Source: an uncultured Verrucomicrobiota bacterium (GTDB lineage: Bacteria; Verrucomicrobiota; Kiritimatiellia; SS1-B-03-39; UBA6053). From it: a DNA stretch of 36,948 bases. This document shows positions 18,689 to 26,504 of this stretch, in pieces; position 1 is the first letter of the stretch, and the number at the start of each line of letters is the position of its first letter. Both the position numbers and the translations under genes were made by a program. The stretch covers positions 1 through 36,948 of the forward strand of contig CAKZLZ010000014.1 in NCBI GenBank assembly GCA_937127435.1. Reading direction: 5' to 3'. The notes under the pieces are model-generated. The model did not search any database. It was not told where the DNA came from and was given only the letters and a program-made list of their open reading frames with translations.

Positions 18689-19492
18689 ATGAAGTATTTA
18701 TCTTGTTTCGTATTCGTTATAATTTTCTTAAGTGGCTGTGGCCGCGAGGCTACCGGGCCTCAAGCATTAGTTGTCGGCATGGAACTGGCGTATCCGCCTT
18801 TTGAAATGACGGATGAAAAAGGGGAGCCCAGTGGGGTGAGTGTGGAGATGGCGAACGCGCTGGCTGAAAATTTGGAAAGACCGCTGGAGATCCGCAATAT
18901 GTCTTTTGACGGACTCATTCCCGCCTTAAAAACCGGATCGATCGATTTGATTATTTCTTCGATGACCGCCACTGAGGAGCGCGCGCAGTCGATTGATTTT
19001 TCGGATCCGTATCTGCACACGGAACTGTCTTTACTCACTTCCAAAGGCTCGGGTGTGGAAACGGTCGCCGACCTCAATCAGGAAGGCCGGGTGGTGGTGG
19101 TGAAATTGGGGACCACCGGGGATGTGTATGCCAAAGCGCATTTGGACAAAGCCACTTTACGGGTGTTGGATAAAGAAAATGCCTGTGTGATGGAAGTGGT
19201 GCAGGGGAAGGCGGATGCCTTTTTGTTTGATCAGCTTTCCGTTTACCAAAACGCCCAACGTCATCCGGACACCACCGAGGCAAAGTTATCTTCTTTTCAA
19301 CGCGAATCCTGGGCCATTGGAATCCGTCAGGGGGATGACGAACTGAAAGCACAGGTGAACGAATTTTTGGAGGTCTTCCGCTCAGAAGGAGGCTTTGAAG
19401 AATTGGGTGAGAAATATCTGGGGGAATTTCAAAAAGGCTTTCGGGAATTGGGCATCCCTTTCGTGTTTGACCCGCCGGTTCCCGGGAAGTGA
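18689..19492 (+). CDS. ABC transporter substrate-binding lipoprotein, family 3 (polar amino acid type)
   Basis: A 267-residue periplasmic binding protein. A lipoprotein signal peptide ends in LSGC17. The mature part starts with the typical MELAYPPFEMTDEKG, followed by GLIPALKTGSIDLIISSMT and ERAQSIDFSDPY, the family-3 pattern whose arginine usually binds the ligand alpha-carboxylate. It should deliver a small amino acid or carboxylate to the permease encoded next. It is the first gene of a compact plus-strand unit; its stop TGA (19490-19492) shares its last base with the permease ATG. The ligand cannot be read from the sequence, although the dehydrogenases downstream hint at a C4 compound. 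Confidence 0.92.
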   Translation: MKYLSCFVFVIIFLSGCGREATGPQALVVGMELAYPPFEMTDEKGEPSGVSVEMANALAENLERPLEIRNMSFDGLIPALKTGSIDLIISSMTATEERAQSIDFSDPYLHTELSLLTSKGSGVETVADLNQEGRVVVVKLGTTGDVYAKAHLDKATLRVLDKENACVMEVVQGKADAFLFDQLSVYQNAQRHPDTTEAKLSSFQRESWAIGIRQGDDELKAQVNEFLEVFRSEGGFEELGEKYLGEFQKGFRELGIPFVFDPPVPGK

Positions 19493-20250
19493 TGAGCGGC
19501 TGGTTAAAAAATTCCCGATGGTTGCCTCTGCATGTATTGTTGGGGGTGGTCTTTCTGTCGGGGCTGTGCACGGTCGCCCTTAATTCCGTCGCGTACCAGT
19601 GGAACTTTGATGCCGTTTGGGGCTACCGTGAAAAACTTCTGATCGGGTGGGGTGTCACCATTGGCCTCGCAGTGGCCTCGCTGTTTCTGAGTACCTTTTT
19701 CGGATTGCTGTGCGCGTTGATGCGGCGGAGTCACTGGATGCCGTTACGGGCGACCGCGATTGTCTACACGGAATTGATTCGAAGCACCCCTCTGCTGGTG
19801 CAAATTCTGTTGCTGTATTATGGGGTGGCCCAGTCGGTAGGATTGAACAACCGTTATGTGGCCGGGGTGGTGATTTTGTCTTTGTTTGCCGGTGCGTATA
19901 TTTCCGAAATCATTCGGGCGGGAATTGAAGGCATTCCCCGCACCCAAATCGAGTCGGCGCATTCTCTGGGTTTTACCCCGGTTCAAACCTACCGCTTTGT
20001 CATCCTCCCCCAGGCCTTGCGACAAATTTTACCGCCGATGACCGGGCAGTTTATCTCCCTGATTAAAGATTCCTCGCTGCTGATGATTATCGGGGTGCAG
20101 GAGTTTACGCAAAGTGCCAGAGAAGTGAATTCTTACACTTACAGCACCTTGGAATCCTATTTGCCTTTGGCCTTGGGATATTTGTTGCTGACCTTGCCTT
20201 TGTCCATTTTGGCCCACCGTTTGGAAAAGAGGATGCGTTATGGATCTTGA
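19492..20250 (+). CDS. ABC transporter permease, polar amino acid (HisM/GlnP) type
   Basis: A 252-residue inner-membrane protein with about five hydrophobic segments. The EAA loop that docks the ATPase is present as EIIRAGIEGIPRTQIESAHS followed by LGFTPVQTYRFVILPQALR. ATG 19492 overlaps the upstream stop by one base (TGATG); a GTG one codon earlier is possible. The gene runs 11 nt into the ATPase gene. Only one permease is present, so the channel is probably a homodimer. It moves the ligand captured by the adjacent lipoprotein into the cytoplasm. Confidence 0.93.
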   Translation: MSGWLKNSRWLPLHVLLGVVFLSGLCTVALNSVAYQWNFDAVWGYREKLLIGWGVTIGLAVASLFLSTFFGLLCALMRRSHWMPLRATAIVYTELIRSTPLLVQILLLYYGVAQSVGLNNRYVAGVVILSLFAGAYISEIIRAGIEGIPRTQIESAHSLGFTPVQTYRFVILPQALRQILPPMTGQFISLIKDSSLLMIIGVQEFTQSAREVNSYTYSTLESYLPLALGYLLLTLPLSILAHRLEKRMRYGS

Positions 20251-20971
20251 AATCCGGAATTTACGTTTGGCCTTAGGGGGAAAAGATATTCTGAAAGGGA
20301 TGAATCTGCCTCCTGTGTCCGCCAATATTGTGGCCCTAATCGGGCCCTCGGGAGGTGGGAAATCAACCCTGCTCCGGGTGTGGGGGGGCTTGTTGACCCC
20401 GGATGATGGCGAGGTGATCCTGGATGGTGAAAACCTTCCCCGCAAAGAAAAAGAACTCCGCGCCTACCGGCGTCAAATGGGCATGGTGTTTCAAAACTGG
20501 AATCTCTTTTATCATTTGAGTGCTTTGCAAAATTTGGTCTTGCCCCTGACCCGGGTGCATGGTCTATCGGAAACGGATGCCGAAAAGAAATCACTCGAAC
20601 TATTGGAGCGGTTTCAGTTGGCGGATCATGCCCATAAAAAACCACATCAACTCAGTGGCGGACAGCAACAACGGGTGGCGATCTTGAGGGCCTTGTCGAT
20701 TGAGCCCCGCTGCTTGCTTTTGGATGAGCCGACCTCCGCCCTGGATCCGGAGATGGCCGCACAGGTGTTGGAGATGGTTGAAGAAGTTGCGGGGCAGGGG
20801 ACACCGGTGATTCTGGTGACCCATCATTTGGCCTTCGCCCGCCGGGTATCGGATCGGGTCCTGTTCCTGGCCAACGGTCAAATTACCGAATCCGGGTCCA
20901 CGCAGGAATTTTTTGAGAAACCGAAAACGGAAGCCTGCCAGCGTTTTCTGGATACGGTCTTGCGGATGTGA
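20240..20971 (+). CDS. ABC transporter ATP-binding protein, polar amino acid (GlnQ) type
   Basis: A 243-residue cytoplasmic ATPase that powers the adjacent permease. Walker A is G35-PSGGGKS42, the Q-loop lies in MVFQNWNLF, the ABC signature is L138-SGGQ142, Walker B is CLLLDEP with D162 and E163, and the switch histidine is in VTHH. The start overlaps the permease end by 11 nt, indicating translational coupling. The order binding protein, permease, ATPase makes a complete importer. It is followed after 56 nt by the alcohol dehydrogenase. Confidence 0.95.
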   Translation: MDLEIRNLRLALGGKDILKGMNLPPVSANIVALIGPSGGGKSTLLRVWGGLLTPDDGEVILDGENLPRKEKELRAYRRQMGMVFQNWNLFYHLSALQNLVLPLTRVHGLSETDAEKKSLELLERFQLADHAHKKPHQLSGGQQQRVAILRALSIEPRCLLLDEPTSALDPEMAAQVLEMVEEVAGQGTPVILVTHHLAFARRVSDRVLFLANGQITESGSTQEFFEKPKTEACQRFLDTVLRM

Positions 20972-21027
20972 TTCCGGAAAAATCTTTACGACGAAACCAC
21001 AACTCGGGTAAGGTCATCAAAAAGATT

Positions 21028-22185
21028 ATGAAATCATTTACATTTAATACCCCTCCCACGATTATCAGCCAATTAGGCGCCGTAAACCAACTCGGTGAAA
21101 TATGCAAAAAGCGAGGGATCACCCGTCCGCTGGTTGTGACCGATGCCGGAATCGTGAAACTCGGCATGCTGGAAAGGGTTGAGAGCCTGTTGAAGGATGC
21201 GGGACTTGAAGTCGAAAGTTTCTGTGACGTGGTTGCCGACCCGCCGGAAGAAGTGGTTTACGCCGGAATTGAAAAAGCCACCGCTTTTCAGGCGGACGGC
21301 GTGATTGGTTTTGGCGGGGGGAGTTCGATGGATACCGCAAAGCTGGTGGCGCTGATTGCCCGGTCGGGAGAGAAGTTACCTGAGATTTACGGGGTGGATC
21401 AGGTGCAAGGTGCGCGCCTGCCGCTTATTTTGATTCCCACCACGGCCGGCACCGGATCCGAGGCAACCGCGGTGGCGATTGTGACAACCGGGGAGACCAC
21501 CAAAATGGGAGTGGTGTCTCAGCAACTGTATCCGGATATTGCGGTGCTGGATGCGGAACTGACGGTGGGATTGCCTGCTCACATTACCGCGATGACCGGC
21601 GTGGATGCCATGGTCCACGCCATCGAGGCCTACACCAGTCGCCATAAAAAGAATCCCTACTCGGATATGTTGGCCCGTGAAGCGATCCGCCTGATGGCCG
21701 GCAGTATCGAAAAGGCGACCCATCAGGGCGAAGATCTTTCCGCCCGACAAGCCATGTTGCTGGGTGCCTGTTTGGCAGGCCAGGCATTTGCCAATGCCCC
21801 GGTGGCGGCGGTGCATGCGCTGGCTTACCCTTTGGGCGGCCATTATCATTTGCCCCATGGACTGACCAATTCTTTGGTGTTGCCCCATGTATTGCGGTTT
21901 AATGCCCAGGAAGCCTCGGCGCTGTATGCGGAATTGGCGGAAATTGTGGTGGACCCGAATGCGTTGGCAGAATGCGTGGATGCGCGTTGCAATCAATTTA
22001 TCGACTACCTCGTTACCCTCATGAAAGGGCTGGGGATGCCGACCACTTTGCAGGAAATGAAAATTCCCGAAAGCGATTTACCGATGCTGGCCTCCGAGGC
22101 GATGAAGCAACAACGTCTCTTACAAAACAATCCCCGGGAAGTCACAGAGGCGGATGCCTTGGCGATCTATCGCGCGGCCTATTAA
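21028..22185 (+). CDS. Iron-containing alcohol dehydrogenase (4-hydroxybutyrate dehydrogenase candidate)
   Basis: A 385-residue group III metal-dependent alcohol dehydrogenase. The NAD(P) site has GFGGGSSMD (94-102) and PTTAGTGSE. The metal ligands are D193, H197, H263 and H277, all present, so it should be active with Fe or a similar metal. ATG 21028 is chosen because MKSFTFNTPPTII is a typical family start; the frame is open to a GTG at 20968 that overlaps the ATPase stop. It lies 21 nt before a succinate-semialdehyde dehydrogenase gene. The pair suggests oxidation of 4-hydroxybutyrate to succinate semialdehyde and on to succinate. Family members also act on other short alcohols and diols, so the substrate is inferred from context only. 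Confidence 0.9.
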   Translation: MKSFTFNTPPTIISQLGAVNQLGEICKKRGITRPLVVTDAGIVKLGMLERVESLLKDAGLEVESFCDVVADPPEEVVYAGIEKATAFQADGVIGFGGGSSMDTAKLVALIARSGEKLPEIYGVDQVQGARLPLILIPTTAGTGSEATAVAIVTTGETTKMGVVSQQLYPDIAVLDAELTVGLPAHITAMTGVDAMVHAIEAYTSRHKKNPYSDMLAREAIRLMAGSIEKATHQGEDLSARQAMLLGACLAGQAFANAPVAAVHALAYPLGGHYHLPHGLTNSLVLPHVLRFNAQEASALYAELAEIVVDPNALAECVDARCNQFIDYLVTLMKGLGMPTTLQEMKIPESDLPMLASEAMKQQRLLQNNPREVTEADALAIYRAAY

Positions 22186-22206
22186 AACTTTGACTTTGGA
22201 ATACTG

Positions 22207-23667
22207 ATGAACATAAAAAAAGCGGATTTACTGCAAACCCAGTCTTATATTAACGGCGAATGGCGGGATGCGGAAAGCGGGGGCACTTTTGATGTGCGGA
22301 ATCCTGCCACTGGTGAGGTCATTGCCCAAGTGGCGGATGCCGGGGCGGTTGAAACCCAACAGGCCATCGAGGCGGCGAATGCGGCGCTGCCGGCCTGGCG
22401 GGCGAAGACCGCCAAAGAACGGGCAAAGATTTTGCACCGCTGGTTCACGCTGGTGATGGAACACCAGGATGACCTGGCGGCAATTTTAACTGCGGAGCAG
22501 GGAAAAGTGTTATCGGAGGCGGCCGGTGAGATCGCCTACGGCGCGAACTATATTGAATGGTTTTCTGAAGAGGCCAAACGGGTGTACGGAGATATTATCC
22601 CGCCTCCCAATGGGGACCGGCGGATCGTGGTGGTCAAGCAGCCGGTCGGAGTGGTGGCGTCGATTACGCCCTGGAATTTCCCCAATGCCATGCTGGCCCG
22701 TAAAGTGGCTCCGGCACTGGCGGCGGGCTGTACCTTTGTGGCCAAGCCCGCGAAAGAGACTCCTTTGTCCGCACTTGCCCTTGCAGTGTTGGGCGAAGAA
22801 GCCGGGATTCCTCCCGGAGTATTTAATTTGATTTGTGGACACTCCTCGCAAGCCATCGGCGGAGAACTTACCGGAAATCCATTGGTGCGCAAACTGACCT
22901 TTACCGGTTCAACCGGGGTGGGGAAATTGTTGATGAAACAATGCGCGGACACGGTCAAAAAGACTTCGATGGAATTGGGGGGGAATGCACCGTTTATTGT
23001 GTTTGATGATGCCGATTTGGATGCCGCCATTGCCGGTGCCATGGCCTCTAAATATCGCAATGCCGGTCAGACCTGTGTATGCACCAACCGCTTTTTGATT
23101 CAAGAGGGGATCTATGACCGCTTTGCCGAACGGTTGATGGCAGAGGTGAAAAAGTTCCAACTTGGAAACGGGGCGGATGCGGACAGTACCATGGGTCCCT
23201 TGGTGACAAAGACCGCCGTGGACGGGGTGGATGAACTGGTGCAGGATGCGGTTGCGAAAGGCGCGGAAGCGGTTCTGGGCGGAGGAAGATCGGAGTTGGG
23301 GGATTGTTATTATCAACCCACGGTTTTATTAAACGCGACTCGCGAAATGCGGGTCTTCCGTGAAGAAATCTTTGGACCGGTTTCACCGCTGTTCCGGTTT
23401 AAAACCGAAGCGGAAGCGGTCGAAATGGCCAATGATACGGAATTCGGTTTGGCAGCCTATTTCTATACCCGGGACTTGTCCAGAAGTTGGCGGGTCGGGG
23501 AGGCGTTGGAGTACGGAATCGTGGGAATCAACGAAGGTGCTATTTCAAATGAAATGGCACCCTTTGGCGGCATCAAAGAATCCGGAAATGGGCGTGAAGG
23601 CTCTAAATACGGCATCGATGACTATCTGGAAATCAAATACATGTGCATGGGTGGTTTGGATAATTGA
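22207..23667 (+). CDS. gabD: NAD(P)-dependent succinate-semialdehyde dehydrogenase
   Basis: A 486-residue aldehyde dehydrogenase of the usual length. The catalytic set is complete: N157 in TPWNFP, E256 in MELGGN and C290 in GQTC. The next residues, VC, give the CVC arrangement common in GabD proteins, where the second cysteine can be redox-active. The C-terminal NEGAISNEMAPFGGIKESG and the ending KYGIDDYLEIKYMC are typical of GabD. It converts succinate semialdehyde to succinate, feeding the TCA cycle. It is the last gene of the transporter/dehydrogenase unit; no terminator is recognisable in the 144 nt that follow. Glutarate-semialdehyde activity is possible in this subfamily. Confidence 0.9.
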   Translation: MNIKKADLLQTQSYINGEWRDAESGGTFDVRNPATGEVIAQVADAGAVETQQAIEAANAALPAWRAKTAKERAKILHRWFTLVMEHQDDLAAILTAEQGKVLSEAAGEIAYGANYIEWFSEEAKRVYGDIIPPPNGDRRIVVVKQPVGVVASITPWNFPNAMLARKVAPALAAGCTFVAKPAKETPLSALALAVLGEEAGIPPGVFNLICGHSSQAIGGELTGNPLVRKLTFTGSTGVGKLLMKQCADTVKKTSMELGGNAPFIVFDDADLDAAIAGAMASKYRNAGQTCVCTNRFLIQEGIYDRFAERLMAEVKKFQLGNGADADSTMGPLVTKTAVDGVDELVQDAVAKGAEAVLGGGRSELGDCYYQPTVLLNATREMRVFREEIFGPVSPLFRFKTEAEAVEMANDTEFGLAAYFYTRDLSRSWRVGEALEYGIVGINEGAISNEMAPFGGIKESGNGREGSKYGIDDYLEIKYMCMGGLDN

Positions 23668-23730
23668 TCACCGCCTGGCTGAGCTTTAGGTGAAATGGGG
23701 GCGTTGCGGTGTACCATTTGTTTCCACCCC

Positions 23731-23758
23731 TTGATTCTTCTCCAAAGTGGGGTATACC
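23731..23758 (+). promoter_or_regulatory. Weak promoter candidate for the ClpX-like gene
   Basis: TTGATT (23731-23736), 16 nt, then TATACC (23753-23758), each matching four of six consensus bases. It sits about 54 nt upstream of the ATG, and a short TGCCC/GGGCA hairpin (23775-23789) lies in the presumed leader. The match is modest. Confidence 0.3.
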
Positions 23759-23811
23759 TAACCGCGATTATCATTGCCCTGATTGGGCACGAAGCATAGG
23801 GGGAGATCATC

Positions 23812-25428
23812 ATGAGCGACAAAGAAAACGAAGAAAAGAAAGACAGTCCGAAAAATCCTTTTGACGAAATTCAGCGCCAGTTACAGGACATGTTTGCCAA
23901 TGCGAATATCAATGTAATGCCGGCCGGATTTGGCTTTCAACATCCGGGTGAACCCGAGTCCAAGGAACCGGAGCCTCCGGTTTCACCGCCGGAAGAAAAG
24001 GATCCGATGGATCTGATCCGCAAATTTTTTCTGAAACCCCGGGACATCAAAGATGATCTCGACCGCTTTGTGATTCGACAGGATGAAGCCAAACGGGCCA
24101 TGGCGGTGGCGGTCTGTGATCACTATAACCATGTGCGCCGCTGCCTGGAAAATCCGGATTTGGCGGAAAAACCCTACATGAAGCAGAACGTGCTGTTGCT
24201 GGGGCCGACGGGGGTGGGTAAAACCTATTTGCTTCGTACTTTGGCGCGCCTGATCGGGGTGCCTTTTGCCAAAGCGGATGCCACCAAGTTTTCAGAAACC
24301 GGCTATGTCGGTCACGACGTGGAAGATATGGTGCGCGACCTGGTGCGCATGGCGGATGATGATGTCGAACTGGCCAAGTACGGGATTATCTATATCGATG
24401 AAATCGACAAAATTGCTGCCAGTGGCGGTCAGGGGAAAGATGTGTCCGGAAAAGGGGTGCAAACCAACTTGCTGAAGTTGATGGAAGAAACGGATGTCAA
24501 TTTGGTCAGCCAAACCGACATGATGGGGCAAATGCAGGCCATGATGGAAATGCAGCGGGGAGGGGATGCGCCCCCCAAAACCATGAGCACCCGCCATATT
24601 CTGTTTATAGTGAGTGGTGCCTTTACGGGCATGGGCGAAATTATCCGCAAGCGCATGAACACCAATGTCATCGGATTTACCTCCGGGCTGGATGTGGATG
24701 AGTTGGATGAAGACCGTCTCCTGCATGCGGCCACCACCCGTGACTTTGTGGATTTCGGATATGAACCTGAGTTTATCGGACGACTTCCCGTGCGGGTGGC
24801 CTTTGACCATTTGAGTGAGAACGATTTATTGGCGATTCTCGAACAGGCGGAGGATAATATTCTCAGCAAATATATCGAAGATTTCAAAGGTTATGGGATC
24901 GACTTGGATGTGGAGCAGGATGCGCTGAGTGAAATTGCCCGGAGGGCGGAGTCTGAAAAAACCGGCGCGCGCGGTTTGATGACGGTGTTGGAATCGCTGT
25001 TGCGTGAATTCAAATATGAATTGCCGTCTACCGCAGTAAAAGAACTCAAACTGACCGCGGAAATGGTGGCCGATCCGGGAAAAGCCCTACAGGATCTTTT
25101 GGGCGAACATGCGCATGCCCAGCGGGATATTCATTTAGAGGAAACTGCCGCCTTTGCTTCACGATTTGAGCAACAACATGGATTCCGGATTAAGTTTCAT
25201 AAGAAAGCAGCCGAGGCCGTAGCCAAAATTGCGGAAGAAAGCGGTCGCACGGTGCACACCGTTTGTGAGCGTCTGTTTAAAGACTATCCATACGGTCTGA
25301 AACTGATTCAGAATCAGAGTGGAAAAAATACTTTCTCCATTACCCCGGCCATGGTGCGGGATCCGGACAAAGCACTGTCGGAACTGATCATGAAACAGTA
25401 TCAGGCCCACCAAGATGAAGGCAGTTGA
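23812..25428 (+). CDS. Divergent ClpX-like AAA+ unfoldase
   Basis: A 538-residue HslU/ClpX-type ATPase. The N-terminus is a charged, Pro/Glu-rich tail without the ClpX C4 zinc finger. Walker A is G131-PTGVGKT138, the pore loop is GYVG (164-167), Walker B is IIYIDEID (D196, E197) and sensor 2 is G385-ARG388. An IGF tripeptide (287-289) sits where ClpX carries its ClpP-docking loop. Near the usual RKH loop there is a Met/Gln-rich stretch (about 237-250). After the normal small C-terminal domain (362-430) a second related copy follows (about 457-526). The ribosome binding site GGGGAG precedes ATG 23812. It overlaps the DUF192 gene by 14 nt. It probably unfolds a specific protein set, with or without ClpP; it is unlikely to be the housekeeping ClpX. 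Confidence 0.88.
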   Translation: MSDKENEEKKDSPKNPFDEIQRQLQDMFANANINVMPAGFGFQHPGEPESKEPEPPVSPPEEKDPMDLIRKFFLKPRDIKDDLDRFVIRQDEAKRAMAVAVCDHYNHVRRCLENPDLAEKPYMKQNVLLLGPTGVGKTYLLRTLARLIGVPFAKADATKFSETGYVGHDVEDMVRDLVRMADDDVELAKYGIIYIDEIDKIAASGGQGKDVSGKGVQTNLLKLMEETDVNLVSQTDMMGQMQAMMEMQRGGDAPPKTMSTRHILFIVSGAFTGMGEIIRKRMNTNVIGFTSGLDVDELDEDRLLHAATTRDFVDFGYEPEFIGRLPVRVAFDHLSENDLLAILEQAEDNILSKYIEDFKGYGIDLDVEQDALSEIARRAESEKTGARGLMTVLESLLREFKYELPSTAVKELKLTAEMVADPGKALQDLLGEHAHAQRDIHLEETAAFASRFEQQHGFRIKFHKKAAEAVAKIAEESGRTVHTVCERLFKDYPYGLKLIQNQSGKNTFSITPAMVRDPDKALSELIMKQYQAHQDEGS

Positions 25429-25810
25429 ATTTAAGGGCGACCTGAAACTGTGGCAGGGGGAGAACTTGCTCCTTCCCCGCATCCGGGTGGCGGAAAGTTT
25501 CGGATTGCGAAGTCTGGGTTTGATGGGAAAGAAAGAGATGCCGGAAGCATACGGGGCGGGGCTGTTTTTTCCGAACTGCCGCTCCCTGCATGGATGCTTT
25601 ATGCGCTTTGATTTAGAAGTGTGGTTTTTGGATGCCGAAGGGCAACCGATAGGGGCACCAAAAAAGCTGAAACCCTGGGGCATGGTGATGGGACCGAGGG
25701 GGAGCAAACACTGTATGGAAATTTCTCCGGGGATTCTGGATGCGGGAGTGAAGGGGGAATGGCGTTGGGAGAATAACTGTTGTGGAGTGCGCACGCGAAA
25801 GGAAGCATGA
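25415..25810 (+). CDS. DUF192 (UPF0127) family protein
   Basis: A 131-residue small protein. The family pattern is visible: RVAESFGLRSLGLMGKKEM (the GLM motif), GAGLFF, FMRFDLEVWFLDAEGQPIG (usual WMKNTxIPLDxLFxD, with a changed first half) and a late LEI-like MEISPGIL. Most DUF192 proteins are exported; this one has no signal peptide. The function of the family is not established. Its start lies inside the end of the ClpX-like gene, so translation is probably coupled. The last ten or so codons (from 25781) fall inside an inverted-repeat element, so the present C-terminus (VRTRKEA) probably comes from the insertion and not from the ancestral gene. Confidence 0.75.
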   Translation: MKAVEFKGDLKLWQGENLLLPRIRVAESFGLRSLGLMGKKEMPEAYGAGLFFPNCRSLHGCFMRFDLEVWFLDAEGQPIGAPKKLKPWGMVMGPRGSKHCMEISPGILDAGVKGEWRWENNCCGVRTRKEA

Positions 25811-25911
25811 CTGTAGCTTGCGCTTTGTTATCGGAAGCTCAGCTTCCGTTTTATGCCCCTCGAAGCAAGCTTCTTCGCCCCCAAAGCGACAGCAAGCGGT
25901 CGCACTCCACA
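25781..25911. mobile_element. MITE-like element with 11-bp terminal inverted repeats
   Basis: TGTGGAGTGCG (25781-25791) is exactly inverted at 25901-25911, bounding 131 bp. Inside are an 8-bp-arm palindrome CGGAAGCTCAGCTTCCG (25832-25848) and a CGAAG/CTTCG stem (25861-25877). No transposase ORF is inside, so mobilisation would be in trans. The left end overlaps the DUF192 coding sequence. I cannot see target duplications. Confidence 0.45.
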
Positions 25912-25932
25912 CGAGCGGTCTAGGGTAGCGCT

Positions 25933-26112
25933 TCAAGGATGCAAAATTTTATTATCCAATCCGGTGGGATTGATGTTTTCCCAGTTGATGTTCCGTTTTT
26001 TCAGGATTTCGCCTGCACCATTTATGCGGAAGATGATCACGGCTTTTTCCGCGTAAGGCGGTCCATTAAGCTTGGGGAGGCAGGGGGTGTTTTCAAGTGC
26101 TCTTCCTGCAAA
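25933..26112 (-). pseudogene. Possible coding remnant
   Basis: A 59-codon open stretch between stops with no ATG. It ends AEKAVIIFRINGAGEILKKR followed by NINWENINPTGLDNKIL, which reads like the C-terminal end of a folded protein and not like random translation. It could be the tail of a decayed gene cut by the neighbouring repeats. I do not recognise the family, and chance cannot be excluded. Confidence 0.2.
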
Positions 26113-26312
26113 TTATGTGTGATCAAAAAAAGATCAGATCCATGAGGGTTTACAAAATTAAGGTCCGTCACCACGGACCAAACACTGTTTTCAGGTTTTA
26201 AGAATGTTCCAGTGGATGGAGGGATTCTTTTGGCAACGAAATGTCAATCAGCTGTTGAGGAGGGACGCATCTTGTAATTGGTGAACGCACGCTATTTCAT
26301 CCGGGAATGACG

Positions 26313-26443
26313 ACGCCAGAGTCCCGCGTTTACGCGGCAGTGTCCCAATGCCCTTTAGGGCTTGGGTGTTGCCTACGCATACATAATGAAACCGGGACGT
26401 AAACGTCCCTTAAAACTTCCGCGTAAACGCGGGACTCCGGCGT
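26313..26443. repeat. REP/MITE-like hairpin cluster with 25-bp inverted arms
   Basis: Arms 26313-26337 and 26419-26443 are inverted copies of ACGCC(A)GAGTCCCGCGTTT with one mismatch over 25 bp. Each arm is itself nearly palindromic (CCGCGT-AA-ACGCGG). Between them are a hairpin CCCAATGCCC-TTTA-GGGCTTGGG (26344-26366) and GGGACGT-AA-ACGTCCC (near 26393-26409). There is no T-tract, so it is not a simple terminator. It looks like an interspersed REP-type element. Confidence 0.55.
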
Positions 26444-26504
26444 GGATATTCCGGATCGTTTACTTCCGTTGATCCACCGCGCACTCTAAACGTAAGAGAG
26501 GTTT

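Larger units (their letters stand above)
25912..26504. other. Gene-poor intergenic stretch
   Basis: Nearly 600 nt without a convincing gene between the end of the MITE-like element and the sulfatase stop. It holds a 7-bp-stem hairpin GGTCCGT-CACC-ACGGACC (26162-26179), a possible minus-strand coding remnant (25933-26112) and a hairpin cluster (26313-26443). A plus-strand 68-codon frame at 25939 has no ribosome binding site or recognisable similarity. I see no tRNA or riboswitch. Confidence 0.6.

Noticed and set aside
21376..21996. 206-codon minus-strand frame rich in His/Arg/Gly
   Set aside because: Antisense of the iron-type alcohol dehydrogenase gene; the composition is typical of a shadow frame.
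25939..26145. 68-codon plus-strand frame
   Set aside because: No Shine-Dalgarno, no recognisable family, and the opposite strand looks more protein-like.
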